Below, in pieces: positions 1 through 4,916 of a DNA stretch of 5,216 nucleotides; the stretch's first letter is position 1; every line of letters starts with the position of its first letter. The stretch comes from Bacteriovoracaceae bacterium. GTDB taxonomy: Bacteria; Bdellovibrionota; Bacteriovoracia; Bacteriovoracales; Bacteriovoracaceae. The position numbers and the translations under genes are program-made. The notes under the pieces were generated by a model. The model was given only the letters and a program-made list of their open reading frames with translations, was not told where the DNA came from and did no database searches. Where the stretch lies: contig JAGSHJ010000226.1 in NCBI GenBank assembly GCA_023954595.1, positions 1-5,216 on the forward strand, given 5' to 3'.

Positions 1-117
1 ATAAAGACCCTTACTTCACTTGGAGAGGCGAGTATAAAAAGAATTGAAAGAATCATCGATGCAGGACAGGCAGATTTATTGAAGAAGAATATAGAAGGAC
101 TTAATTGTGAAATCTAG
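1..117 (+). CDS. 3' end of an unidentified gene (partial, runs off left edge)
   Basis: Frame 1 is open from the first base to a TAG at 115-117 and encodes 38 residues. These include the basic/acidic helical stretch SIKRIERIIDAGQADLLKKN. I do not recognise the family. If the frame is right, the stop lies 11 bases inside the next gene (GTG at 107), which suggests co-transcription and translational coupling. The other plus frames close early: frame 2 at the first codon and frame 3 at 45-47. Frame 3 also gives a plausible short tail (ending in TWRGEYKKN), so it is a real alternative for the upstream gene's end. Without the sequence to the left the choice cannot be settled. Confidence 0.5.
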   Translation: MKTLTSLGEASIKRIERIIDAGQADLLKKNIEGLNCEI

Positions 118-826
118 AGTTCTTATTATTTTATCCCTTATATGCCTTGAGCTCTTTGCAGGTAATTGCAAGGTTCGGCTTGAAAAGGCCATAAAAAACG
201 TAGCTGAATTAGATGCAGTTAAACTCCACGGTTTAAGTAAACAGCACCGTCATTACTTAGAAACCATTGCTCTAGCATCACCAAACGTAAAAAGAGAGAT
301 CATTCAAGATAGAGAAAGCGCTAAGGAGCGCCTTAGTAGAATGTATAAAAATTCTACTACGGCAGATATTGAATACCAGCTGCAAAATAAACTCCTTAAA
401 GCTGACTTTGAGGGAGGCGAGGGTGCTATATTTATTCATCCAAAGAATAAAAAGCTCGCTCTAAAAGTTTGGACAGATCAACGTGTCGATCAGTTTGAAC
501 TCAGCACCAAGGCATTACTAGTTTTTGAAGACCGAGTCATCCATGACAATAAGCTCAAAAATTATTTGGCCGTAACCAAAATAAAAGAAAAAGGTCGAAA
601 CTTTATAGTGCGTGAATTTGCCCCTCGATCAAGGGAGCTTAAAGAGGTCGCAAACAGAGAGGACGTTAAAAAGAGTATAAAAGCACTAAAAAGAGAGCTT
701 TCAAAATCTTCTGATGCAATTAATCAAAAATTAATGAACGCTCTCAATAGAAAGCCAATCTCGGCAAACCTGCATTGGGACCCGGATCAGGGTAAGATTT
801 TACTTATAGATGCACTTGGTTTTTAA
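107..826 (+). CDS. Exported protein with degenerate protein-kinase-like fold
   Basis: The protein is 239 aa with a GTG start, chosen because AGAAGGA (93-99) lies 7 bases upstream. Residues 1-18 form a signal peptide (MKSR, then hydrophobic VLIILSLICLELFA), so the protein should leave the cytoplasm; Cys21 does not sit in a good lipobox. Residues 25-95 are charged and helical. From about 100 the sequence follows the outline of a kinase fold. There is a Gly-rich turn FEGGEGAIF (101-109), a beta3-like LALKVW with Lys120, a possible alphaC Glu131, a beta5/hinge-like FIVREFAPRS (166-175), then SANLHWDPDQGKILLIDALG with Asn221 and a DFG-like Asp235. The HRD Asp expected five residues before Asn221 is Lys216, and the protein ends four residues after Asp235, so there is no activation segment or lower C-lobe. 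It may be a pseudokinase or a relative of polymorphic-toxin or immunity kinase-like domains. The fold is my inference; export is better supported. Confidence 0.75.
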   Translation: MKSRVLIILSLICLELFAGNCKVRLEKAIKNVAELDAVKLHGLSKQHRHYLETIALASPNVKREIIQDRESAKERLSRMYKNSTTADIEYQLQNKLLKADFEGGEGAIFIHPKNKKLALKVWTDQRVDQFELSTKALLVFEDRVIHDNKLKNYLAVTKIKEKGRNFIVREFAPRSRELKEVANREDVKKSIKALKRELSKSSDAINQKLMNALNRKPISANLHWDPDQGKILLIDALGF

Positions 827-845
827 TCGCTTTTAGCTGTAATAT
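816..845 (+). promoter_or_regulatory. Weak candidate promoter for mtnDBC
   Basis: TTGGTT (816-821) and TAATAT (840-845) are separated by 18 bases and match four of six positions each of the sigma70 boxes. They would start transcription near 852, leaving a leader of about 30 bases before mtnD. The -35 overlaps the end of the preceding gene. The operon could equally be read through from upstream, since no terminator hairpin is visible in 827-881. No SAM or other riboswitch fits in 55 bases. Confidence 0.25.
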
Positions 846-881
846 AGCACCAGACAAAGACAACTCTATAAAGGAGACACA

Positions 882-1421
882 ATGGCGCTTCTACGTTTTG
901 AAGACGGATCGACAACTAATAACCTTGAAGAAATAAAGAACGAACTTGCACCTATGGGAGTTACGTTAAATAAGTGGCGAATTGATAATGAAGAGGCTCT
1001 TGGCCTTTTAGAAAAAGAGAGTCTTGAGGATTCTGAAAAAGAAACTCTTCTAGGTTATTTAGATCACTATTTCGAGGCACTAAAAAAAGAGTCAGGTTAC
1101 AAGAGTCGCGACCTAATTGTTTTGTCCCCAAAAATACCAAATCTCGATGAACTTCTTAAAAAGTTTCAACCTGCCCATACTCACGCAGACGATGAGGTTA
1201 GATTTATAATAGACGGTGAGGGAGTATTTGGTTTTACAAGACCTGACAACTCACAAGTCGAATTGCTTGTTGAGGCCGAAGATTATATAAACGTGCCTAA
1301 AAATACAGAACACTGGTTCTACCTTACGGATAAAAAACGTATTAAGGCCATAAGATACTTTTCTGGCACAGATGGGTGGACGCCTGAATATACAGGCTCC
1401 GAGATTAAAATTAAAAGCTAA
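882..1421 (+). CDS. mtnD: Acireductone dioxygenase (ARD)
   Basis: The 179-aa protein has the usual length for this cupin family. It oxidises the acireductone 1,2-dihydroxy-3-keto-5-methylthiopentene in the cytoplasm. The Fe form gives formate and 2-keto-4-methylthiobutyrate, the methionine precursor; in the known enzymes a Ni form gives an off-pathway reaction releasing CO. The metal site is visible as PAHTHADDEVRFIIDGEGVF, with His99, His101 and Glu105, and the fourth ligand His144 in NTEHWFYL. The N-terminal half (1-95) is the usual charged helical segment, ending with a conserved-looking RDLIVLSP. The ATG is preceded by AAGGAG (871-876) at 5 bases. It is the first gene of an operon, 8 bases ahead of mtnB. 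The metal bound in vivo cannot be told from sequence. Confidence 0.95.
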   Translation: MALLRFEDGSTTNNLEEIKNELAPMGVTLNKWRIDNEEALGLLEKESLEDSEKETLLGYLDHYFEALKKESGYKSRDLIVLSPKIPNLDELLKKFQPAHTHADDEVRFIIDGEGVFGFTRPDNSQVELLVEAEDYINVPKNTEHWFYLTDKKRIKAIRYFSGTDGWTPEYTGSEIKIKS

Positions 1422-1429
1422 GGAACACT

Positions 1430-2056
1430 ATGCTTGGTAAGACAAAAAGAGAACATCTAGTTGAAGCGATTCGATTCTTTAGCTCTAAGGGGTGGACTCC
1501 GGCTACTAGTTCAAATTTTTCATTTAGAGAGACTGCTAACAATATCGTTATTTCTAGATCTGGTGTGGATAAGTCCAAGTTTGCCGTCAATGATTTGATT
1601 CAAATTGATAATAACGGTGCTGTTATAAAGCCACAACATGAGAAGTCCTCAGCAGAGACACTAATCCATACGTGTGTCTATAATACATTCCCTCAAGTAA
1701 ACTGCGTTCTACATACTCACTCTGTGAATGCTACAGCGATGTCCAGACTCTATAAAAGTAGAGAGCGAATTCATTTTTCAAACTATGAAGTTCTCAAGGC
1801 CTTCGATGGAATTAAAACTCATGAGACTGAAATCTCTCTACCCATATTTCCAAACACTCAAGATATGGGAGAGTTCTGTGTATGGTTAAATGATTACTTT
1901 AAAAAAGAAGATTATATCCATGGACTCTTAATAGAGGGACATGGATTGTATACTTGGTCTTCCACGATTGAGGGGGCCAAACGACAAGTGGAAGCTTTTG
2001 AGTTTTTACTCGAGTGCGAAATACTAGAAAGTGCAATGCTAGAGAGAGGCAAATAA
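1430..2056 (+). CDS. mtnB: Methylthioribulose-1-phosphate dehydratase
   Basis: The 208-aa protein belongs to the class II aldolase/adducin family. It removes water from 5-methylthioribulose-1-phosphate to give 2,3-diketo-5-methylthiopentyl-1-phosphate, the substrate of MtnC next door. Visible signatures are the N-terminal GWTPATSSNFSFR (21-33), ISRSGVDKS (41-49), SSAETLIHTCVY (73-84) and the zinc ligands His95 and His97 in VLHTHSVNATAMS. The third ligand is His171 in LLIEGHGLYTW. Glu120 in NYEVLKAFDGI sits where the catalytic Glu of human APIP lies (alignment from memory). The family also includes fuculose-phosphate and ribulose-phosphate aldolases, but GWTPATSSNFS and the mtnD/mtnC neighbours decide for MtnB. 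TAAGGAA next to the mtnD stop serves as the ribosome binding site, and the stop overlaps the mtnC start by one base. Confidence 0.95.
   Translation: MLGKTKREHLVEAIRFFSSKGWTPATSSNFSFRETANNIVISRSGVDKSKFAVNDLIQIDNNGAVIKPQHEKSSAETLIHTCVYNTFPQVNCVLHTHSVNATAMSRLYKSRERIHFSNYEVLKAFDGIKTHETEISLPIFPNTQDMGEFCVWLNDYFKKEDYIHGLLIEGHGLYTWSSTIEGAKRQVEAFEFLLECEILESAMLERGK
2042..2049 (+). promoter_or_regulatory. Ribosome binding site that decides the mtnC start
   Basis: GAGAGAGG inside the last codons of mtnB ends 6 bases before the ATG at 2056. An in-frame ATG at 2014 would add 14 residues ahead of the conserved MIKFILMDVEGT start and has no comparable site, so 2056 is preferred. Confidence 0.7.
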
Positions 2057-2703
2057 TGATTAAGTTTATTCTTATGGATGTGGAAGGAACTACAACGGAC
2101 ATTAAATTCGTTAAAGATAAGCTATTTCCTTATGCATACGAGAAGATGAATGATTTTGTTACGAAAAACTATGCCCAGCTCTCAGAATCCCAAGAAGGTT
2201 CAGATCCTCTTAGTCCAAATGAGTTAACTGACCTCTTTAGAAACTGGATAAAAGAAGATAAAAAAGAGCCACAGCTTAAAAGTGTGCAAGGACAGATTTG
2301 GCAAGAAGGCTATGAAAGCGGTGAACTTAAAGGTCATATCTATCCAGACGTTCCAAAGGCCTTGAAAGAGTGGAAGCAGAAGGGGATCGATCTAGGTATT
2401 TACTCTTCAGGCTCAGTTAAGGCACAAAAGCTATTGTATAAAAATAGTGAGGCCGGAGATCTAACACCTCTTCTAAGTGCGCACTTTGATTTAAAATGCG
2501 GTAAGAAATTTGAGGCCTCTAGCTATAGAAATATTGTAAAAGAACTAGGCCTTGAACCATCTGAAATCTTATTCTTGTCAGACGTTGAAGCGGAGTTGGA
2601 TGCAGCAAAAGAGGTTGGTTTGGCCACAACGCGTGTATTTCGTGATGAAAAAGAGGATTCTAAACACCTATCTATTGAAAGCTTTAGTGATATAAGTCTT
2701 TAA
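2056..2703 (+). CDS. mtnC: Enolase-phosphatase E1
   Basis: The protein is 215 aa from the ATG at 2056, which overlaps the mtnB stop as TAATG. It is a bifunctional HAD-family enzyme. It enolises 2,3-diketo-5-methylthiopentyl-1-phosphate and then removes the phosphate, giving the acireductone used by MtnD. HAD motif I is MDVEGTTTD with Asp8 and Glu10, the DxE form typical of this enzyme rather than the general DxD. Motif II is YSSGSVKAQKLL (Ser117/Ser118). The motif III Lys is Lys151 in CGKKFEASSY, where the family has GxKxE..SY. Motif IV is FLSDVEAELDAA with Asp176. Residues 20-110 are the cap domain. Length is close to the usual 220-230. The overlap with mtnB suggests coupled translation; plants carry a fused MtnB-MtnC protein, so the pair is functionally linked. 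Confidence 0.95.
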   Translation: MIKFILMDVEGTTTDIKFVKDKLFPYAYEKMNDFVTKNYAQLSESQEGSDPLSPNELTDLFRNWIKEDKKEPQLKSVQGQIWQEGYESGELKGHIYPDVPKALKEWKQKGIDLGIYSSGSVKAQKLLYKNSEAGDLTPLLSAHFDLKCGKKFEASSYRNIVKELGLEPSEILFLSDVEAELDAAKEVGLATTRVFRDEKEDSKHLSIESFSDISL

Positions 2704-2719
2704 TATTCTTAGACAAAAG

Positions 2720-2739
2720 CTTGTAAAGTTTACTTGTAA
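2720..2739 (+). repeat. Direct repeat CTTGTAA x2, 13-base period
   Basis: Two exact CTTGTAA copies (2720-2726 and 2733-2739) flank a small palindrome, GTAAAGTTTAC. The second copy contains the candidate -35 TTGTAA of the Cys-rich gene. Outer bases AGCTT (2718-2722) and AAGCT (2738-2742) can also pair, but no T-run follows, so it is not a convincing terminator for mtnDBC. It could be a regulator site or chance. Confidence 0.35.
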
Positions 2740-2761
2740 GCTCTGGCGACTGGACTTTAAA
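2734..2761 (+). promoter_or_regulatory. Candidate promoter for the Cys-rich exported protein gene
   Basis: TTGTAA (2734-2739) and TTTAAA (2756-2761), 16 bases apart, each match four of six consensus positions. Transcription would begin near 2768, with a leader of about 33 bases. Read-through from mtnC is also possible because no terminator is apparent between the genes. Confidence 0.25.
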
Positions 2762-2800
2762 TTCATCATAAAGTAATTTTGGCGAGTCTGAGGAGTCAAA

Positions 2801-3283
2801 ATGAAGCTTTTATTGGTGTTATTTATTTCATTAAACGTTTATGCCGGGCCTTTTCCGCCTAATCATTGTCATGTGAAACCTAACGTTGAGTGTGAAAAAA
2901 ATATTAAAAAACGCCTAAGTTCCAGGGATTATAATGAAGATTCAGACCTTAGACGTATCGAATATACTTGTGCTGGAAATCCTGGTGGAGCGTGTATCGA
3001 TAAACTCTCTAAAAAGCTTCCATGGTATAATTTAAATAATTTAGAAGACCTGACAAAGATAGCACTATCTTGTGCGCTTACTAATATGAGTTGTTTGAAC
3101 TATGTCTCTAGCAAGCTCTCAAGGCTTGATATGAGAGATCTTCACGATGCTGGAGTAGTTGCCAAGGCCTGTGCCAGAGCAGAATCTAGTTGTGTTAAAA
3201 AGGCCTGCAGAAAAGACTTTGATTGCGATAACAAAGAGCAGCTTCTAGATGCTGCTCGTTCTTGTTATCAAGTTTGTAAGTAA
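2801..3283 (+). CDS. Small exported Cys-rich repeat protein
   Basis: The 160-aa protein has a clear signal peptide, with MKLLLVLFISLNVYA cut before GPFPP (Val-Tyr-Ala at -3 to -1). The mature form carries all 12 Cys (23, 31, 57, 65, 91, 98, 124, 131, 136, 142, 155, 159), an even number that suits disulfides in the periplasm or outside. Pairs spaced CX6-7C recur every 33-34 residues (starting at 23, 57, 91 and 124, with a short CX3C tail at 155). Around them the pattern is roughly L..I...CA.....C...LS.KL....L..L.D, which looks like tandem alpha-helical hairpins. The layout recalls the disulfide-stapled Sel1-like repeats of Helicobacter Hcp proteins, but the repeat here is a little shorter and I do not claim homology. 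GAGGAG (2790-2795) lies 5 bases before the ATG. Its stop is 4 bases from the convergent phosphatase gene. Function unknown. Confidence 0.85.
   Translation: MKLLLVLFISLNVYAGPFPPNHCHVKPNVECEKNIKKRLSSRDYNEDSDLRRIEYTCAGNPGGACIDKLSKKLPWYNLNNLEDLTKIALSCALTNMSCLNYVSSKLSRLDMRDLHDAGVVAKACARAESSCVKKACRKDFDCDNKEQLLDAARSCYQVCK
3230..3257 (-). terminator. Possible terminator for the phosphatase/kinase operon, inside the Cys-rich gene
   Basis: GAGCAGC (3236-3242) and GCTGCTC (3251-3257) form a perfect 7-bp stem with an 8-base loop. Read on the minus strand, the stem is followed by TTTGTT. It lies about 30 bases past the phosphatase stop and within the last codons of the opposite gene. The T-run is imperfect, so the call is moderate. 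Confidence 0.45.
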
Positions 3284-3287
3284 AAGA

Positions 3288-4079
3288 TTATTTTTCAAAA
3301 TTGTATTTAAATAGGGCGATACTTGTATCGTCCTTTTTTACGTCTTCAATCTTCGCTTGCATTGCCTGGTGAAATATTTCCATTCTTTTATCGAACTCAC
3401 CGGTCGCTATGAAGTCTACAATCTCTTCTTCTGTGAAGTTCTTGGGCATATTGTCTGAAGATAAAAATAATAAGTCTTGATTGTTAAGCTCTATCTTTTG
3501 GCTCACCTCAAGGCTCATTGGTTCAAAACCAAGTCCGTTTGAAACTTCATGATCATCTTTAATATATTTATGTACGTTGTCTTCATGCACAAGACCAGAC
3601 TCCAAGGCATGGCCTCTAGGGGAGTGCTCCATTGAAAGATATTTAAGTTTACCCCGAGATCCAAGTACATAACTTACGCTATCACCTGCATGATAGCTTC
3701 TTACAAACTCAGCTCCAATCTCAAAGGCAACAATGGTGGCACCAGCACCAGTCTTTAGGTCTTTTATCTTTCTATCAGCAAGTTCAATTGCGTCTAGTAC
3801 ATTTTCTCTGTCGTTTTTGGAAGCGGACTTCGAGTCAAAAATTGCTTTAACACTGTCGAACATCGCTAATACAGCTTTGTCACCTCCAACATGTCCGCCC
3901 ATCCCGTCACTTAGAAAGGCTGCTACTAGGTTCTCGTCTCGAGAGACAGTAACTATCGCATCTTCCATTGGCTTATCCCAATGGCTTGGGTGTGTATATA
4001 GCCATAGGGTACCATTTTTATAATTAAAGGCAGTTGGCGCTTCCATCGCCGAATTATGAAAATCAATTTTCAAGCTCAC
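3288..4079 (-). CDS. PP2C-family Ser/Thr protein phosphatase
   Basis: The 263-aa protein is a single PP2C catalytic domain with no signal peptide or membrane segment, so it is expected to be cytosolic. It should hydrolyse phospho-Ser/Thr with two Mn/Mg ions. Motifs in order are KPMEDAIV (Glu39, Asp40; the family usually has NED), FLSDGMGGHVGGDKA with Asp58, GAGATIVAFEI (111-121), SYHAGDSVSYVL with Asp133, MEHSPRGHALESGLV (150-164), FLSSDNMPKNFTEEEI with Asp209 (DN instead of the common DG), and KKDDTSIALF with Asp250 in the DNxT position. All metal Asp residues are kept, so it should be active. The start is GTG at 4079, whose GTGA overlaps the kinase stop by 4 bases; GGAG lies 9 bases upstream. 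It probably reverses the action of the kinase encoded just before it. Its last codons hold a terminator for the opposite gene. Confidence 0.92.
   Translation of the reverse strand: MSLKIDFHNSAMEAPTAFNYKNGTLWLYTHPSHWDKPMEDAIVTVSRDENLVAAFLSDGMGGHVGGDKAVLAMFDSVKAIFDSKSASKNDRENVLDAIELADRKIKDLKTGAGATIVAFEIGAEFVRSYHAGDSVSYVLGSRGKLKYLSMEHSPRGHALESGLVHEDNVHKYIKDDHEVSNGLGFEPMSLEVSQKIELNNQDLLFLSSDNMPKNFTEEEIVDFIATGEFDKRMEIFHQAMQAKIEDVKKDDTSIALFKYNFEK
3313..3339 (+). terminator. Rho-independent terminator of the Cys-rich gene, inside the phosphatase gene
   Basis: AGGGCGATA, loop CTTG and TATCGTCCT form a 9-bp stem with one G-U pair, and the stem runs into T6 (3334-3339) on the plus strand. It starts 30 bases after the stop at 3283. 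The hairpin bases are also the codons for the phosphatase DDTSIA motif on the other strand. On the minus-strand RNA the same hairpin has an A-C mismatch in place of G-U, and no T-run follows it. Confidence 0.75.
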
Positions 4080-4807
4080 TTATATACACTCCATGCAAGG
4101 TTCTCTAAATGAATTCTTAGTTGGGACATATTTTTAAACCTAGCTGTAATAAGACTTTTCTTCAGTCCGCATACAATTTCCTTAACCTCAGGGGGCATGT
4201 CTTTATAGGTTTTCTGTCCACCAAGAACATCATAAAATAGGCGAATAACATCTACTAAGTCGTCTTTAAAGTCCTGACTCTTAGGCGTTCCCCAATGAAA
4301 TAAATCCAAAATTCGAACTTTAAATCCAAGTCCATAACGTTGAATAATGACATTATCAGAGTGAAGGTCGCCATGATATTCTCTAAAGGCATGGATCGTC
4401 TCAAGACCTCTGACTAGAGCGTGAAGTAGATGAAGCGCTTGATAGGGAGGTAGTTTATTTCCTCTGAAGTTTTTCAAAAATACTGTAAGGGTCTCGCCCT
4501 CTACATAGTCAGAAATTAAGTATGTGATTTTCTCGTCTTTAAACAACATTGTTTCTTGTGTGAAATATTGAATAAGAATTGAACAACTTCTTAACTTGTG
4601 AAGTTTGTTCGCATAGCGACGAGCATTGATGTTCTTTTTATTTCTTATAGGTAAGAAGAATTTTGCAGCACGGATAATCCCTGTAGAGATTTCTTCTACT
4701 TTGTAAACTTCACCTTCCCAACCTCCGCCAAGTTTGGAAATGATTCTATATTTGCCATTTATGACTTTTAATTCCGGAAAGTCGAAACTTGTAATATGCT
4801 TGGCCAT
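4076..4807 (-). CDS. Compact Ser/Thr protein-kinase-like protein
   Basis: The protein is 243 aa from the ATG at 4807. A longer form from 4828 would begin inside the -10 box and lacks a ribosome site. It is predicted to be cytosolic and to phosphorylate a protein, or possibly a small substrate. Kinase landmarks are the Gly loop LGGGWEGEVYKV (26-37), AAKFF with Lys49, the hinge YLISDYVEGETL (96-107), the catalytic loop YHGDLHSDN with Asp147 and Asn152, the DFG equivalent DLF at Asp168, and alphaF-like DDLVDVIRLFYDVLGG (182-197). Oddities: the HGDLH form is more typical of APH/choline-kinase-like enzymes than the HRDLK of Hanks kinases. The usual alphaC Glu appears to be Tyr65. Only about 14 residues separate DLF from alphaF, so there is no normal activation loop or APE. 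ATP-binding and catalytic residues are kept, so activity is likely. The overlap with the PP2C gene points to a paired phosphorylation switch. Confidence 0.85.
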   Translation of the reverse strand: MAKHITSFDFPELKVINGKYRIISKLGGGWEGEVYKVEEISTGIIRAAKFFLPIRNKKNINARRYANKLHKLRSCSILIQYFTQETMLFKDEKITYLISDYVEGETLTVFLKNFRGNKLPPYQALHLLHALVRGLETIHAFREYHGDLHSDNVIIQRYGLGFKVRILDLFHWGTPKSQDFKDDLVDVIRLFYDVLGGQKTYKDMPPEVKEIVCGLKKSLITARFKNMSQLRIHLENLAWSVYK

Positions 4808-4812
4808 CCACA

Positions 4813-4818
4813 CTCCTT
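4813..4818 (-). promoter_or_regulatory. Ribosome binding site that decides the kinase start
   Basis: AAGGAG on the minus strand ends 5 bases before the ATG at 4807. This supports MAKHITSF as the N-terminus over the ATG seven codons upstream. Confidence 0.75.
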
Positions 4819-4826
4819 GAGCAAAC

Positions 4827-4832
4827 ATTATA
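4827..4832 (-). promoter_or_regulatory. TATAAT -10 box of the kinase/phosphatase operon
   Basis: This is an exact TATAAT on the minus strand, 19 bases before the kinase ATG. Transcription would begin near 4820, giving a very short leader that starts just ahead of the AAGGAG. The -35 region has no good match: TTTACA lies only 9 bases away, and at 17 bases the hexamer is TATATC. The promoter may therefore need an activator. Confidence 0.5.
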
Positions 4833-4853
4833 GTTGAAAAGTGTAAAAAGATA

Positions 4854-4869
4854 TATAGAAGGATCTATA
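4854..4869 (-). promoter_or_regulatory. Palindrome upstream of the kinase promoter, possible operator
   Basis: TATAGA-AGGA-TCTATA is a perfect 6+6 inverted repeat with a 4-base spacer. It is centred at 4861.5, about 41.5 bases before the predicted start of transcription, where class II activators bind. It lies between the pckA terminator and the -10. The sequence is AT-rich, so chance is possible. Confidence 0.35.
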
Positions 4870-4877
4870 AATTGACC

Positions 4878-4905
4878 AAAACAGGGACATAAGGTCCCTG
4901 TTTTT
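4878..4905 (-). terminator. Strong rho-independent terminator after pckA
   Basis: AAAACAGGGAC (4878-4888), loop ATAAG and GTCCCTGTTTT (4894-4904) form a perfect 11-bp stem 12 bases past the pckA stop. On the minus strand the 3' arm ends in TTTT. On the plus strand it ends in TTTTT, so the structure could work both ways. It insulates the kinase promoter from pckA transcription. Confidence 0.88.
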
Positions 4906-4916
4906 ATTAGTTATAG

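Noticed and set aside
161..169. Lipobox around Cys21 in the exported kinase-like protein
   Set aside because: The residue before Cys is Asn (FAGNC), which does not fit the lipobox; signal peptidase I cleavage is more likely.
827..881. SAM-sensing riboswitch ahead of the methionine-salvage operon
   Set aside because: There are only 55 bases and no paired structure or terminator hairpin; far too short for a SAM-I element.
2014..2055. N-terminal extension of mtnC from an earlier ATG
   Set aside because: It lies wholly inside mtnB. The conserved HAD start MIKFILMDVEGT begins at 2056, which has its own ribosome site.
1899..2102. 67-codon minus-strand open frame
   Set aside because: It is antisense across the mtnB/mtnC junction, both of which are clear family members.
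2717..2742. Terminator after mtnC
   Set aside because: The AGCTT/AAGCT stem is short and AT-rich, and no T-run follows.
3733..4023. 96-codon plus-strand open frame
   Set aside because: It is antisense to the conserved PP2C domain, with Ser/Pro-rich low-complexity composition; a shadow frame.
4808..4828. Longer kinase start (MFAQGVW extension)
   Set aside because: Its ATG falls in the TATAAT box, and AAGGAG is placed for the ATG at 4807.
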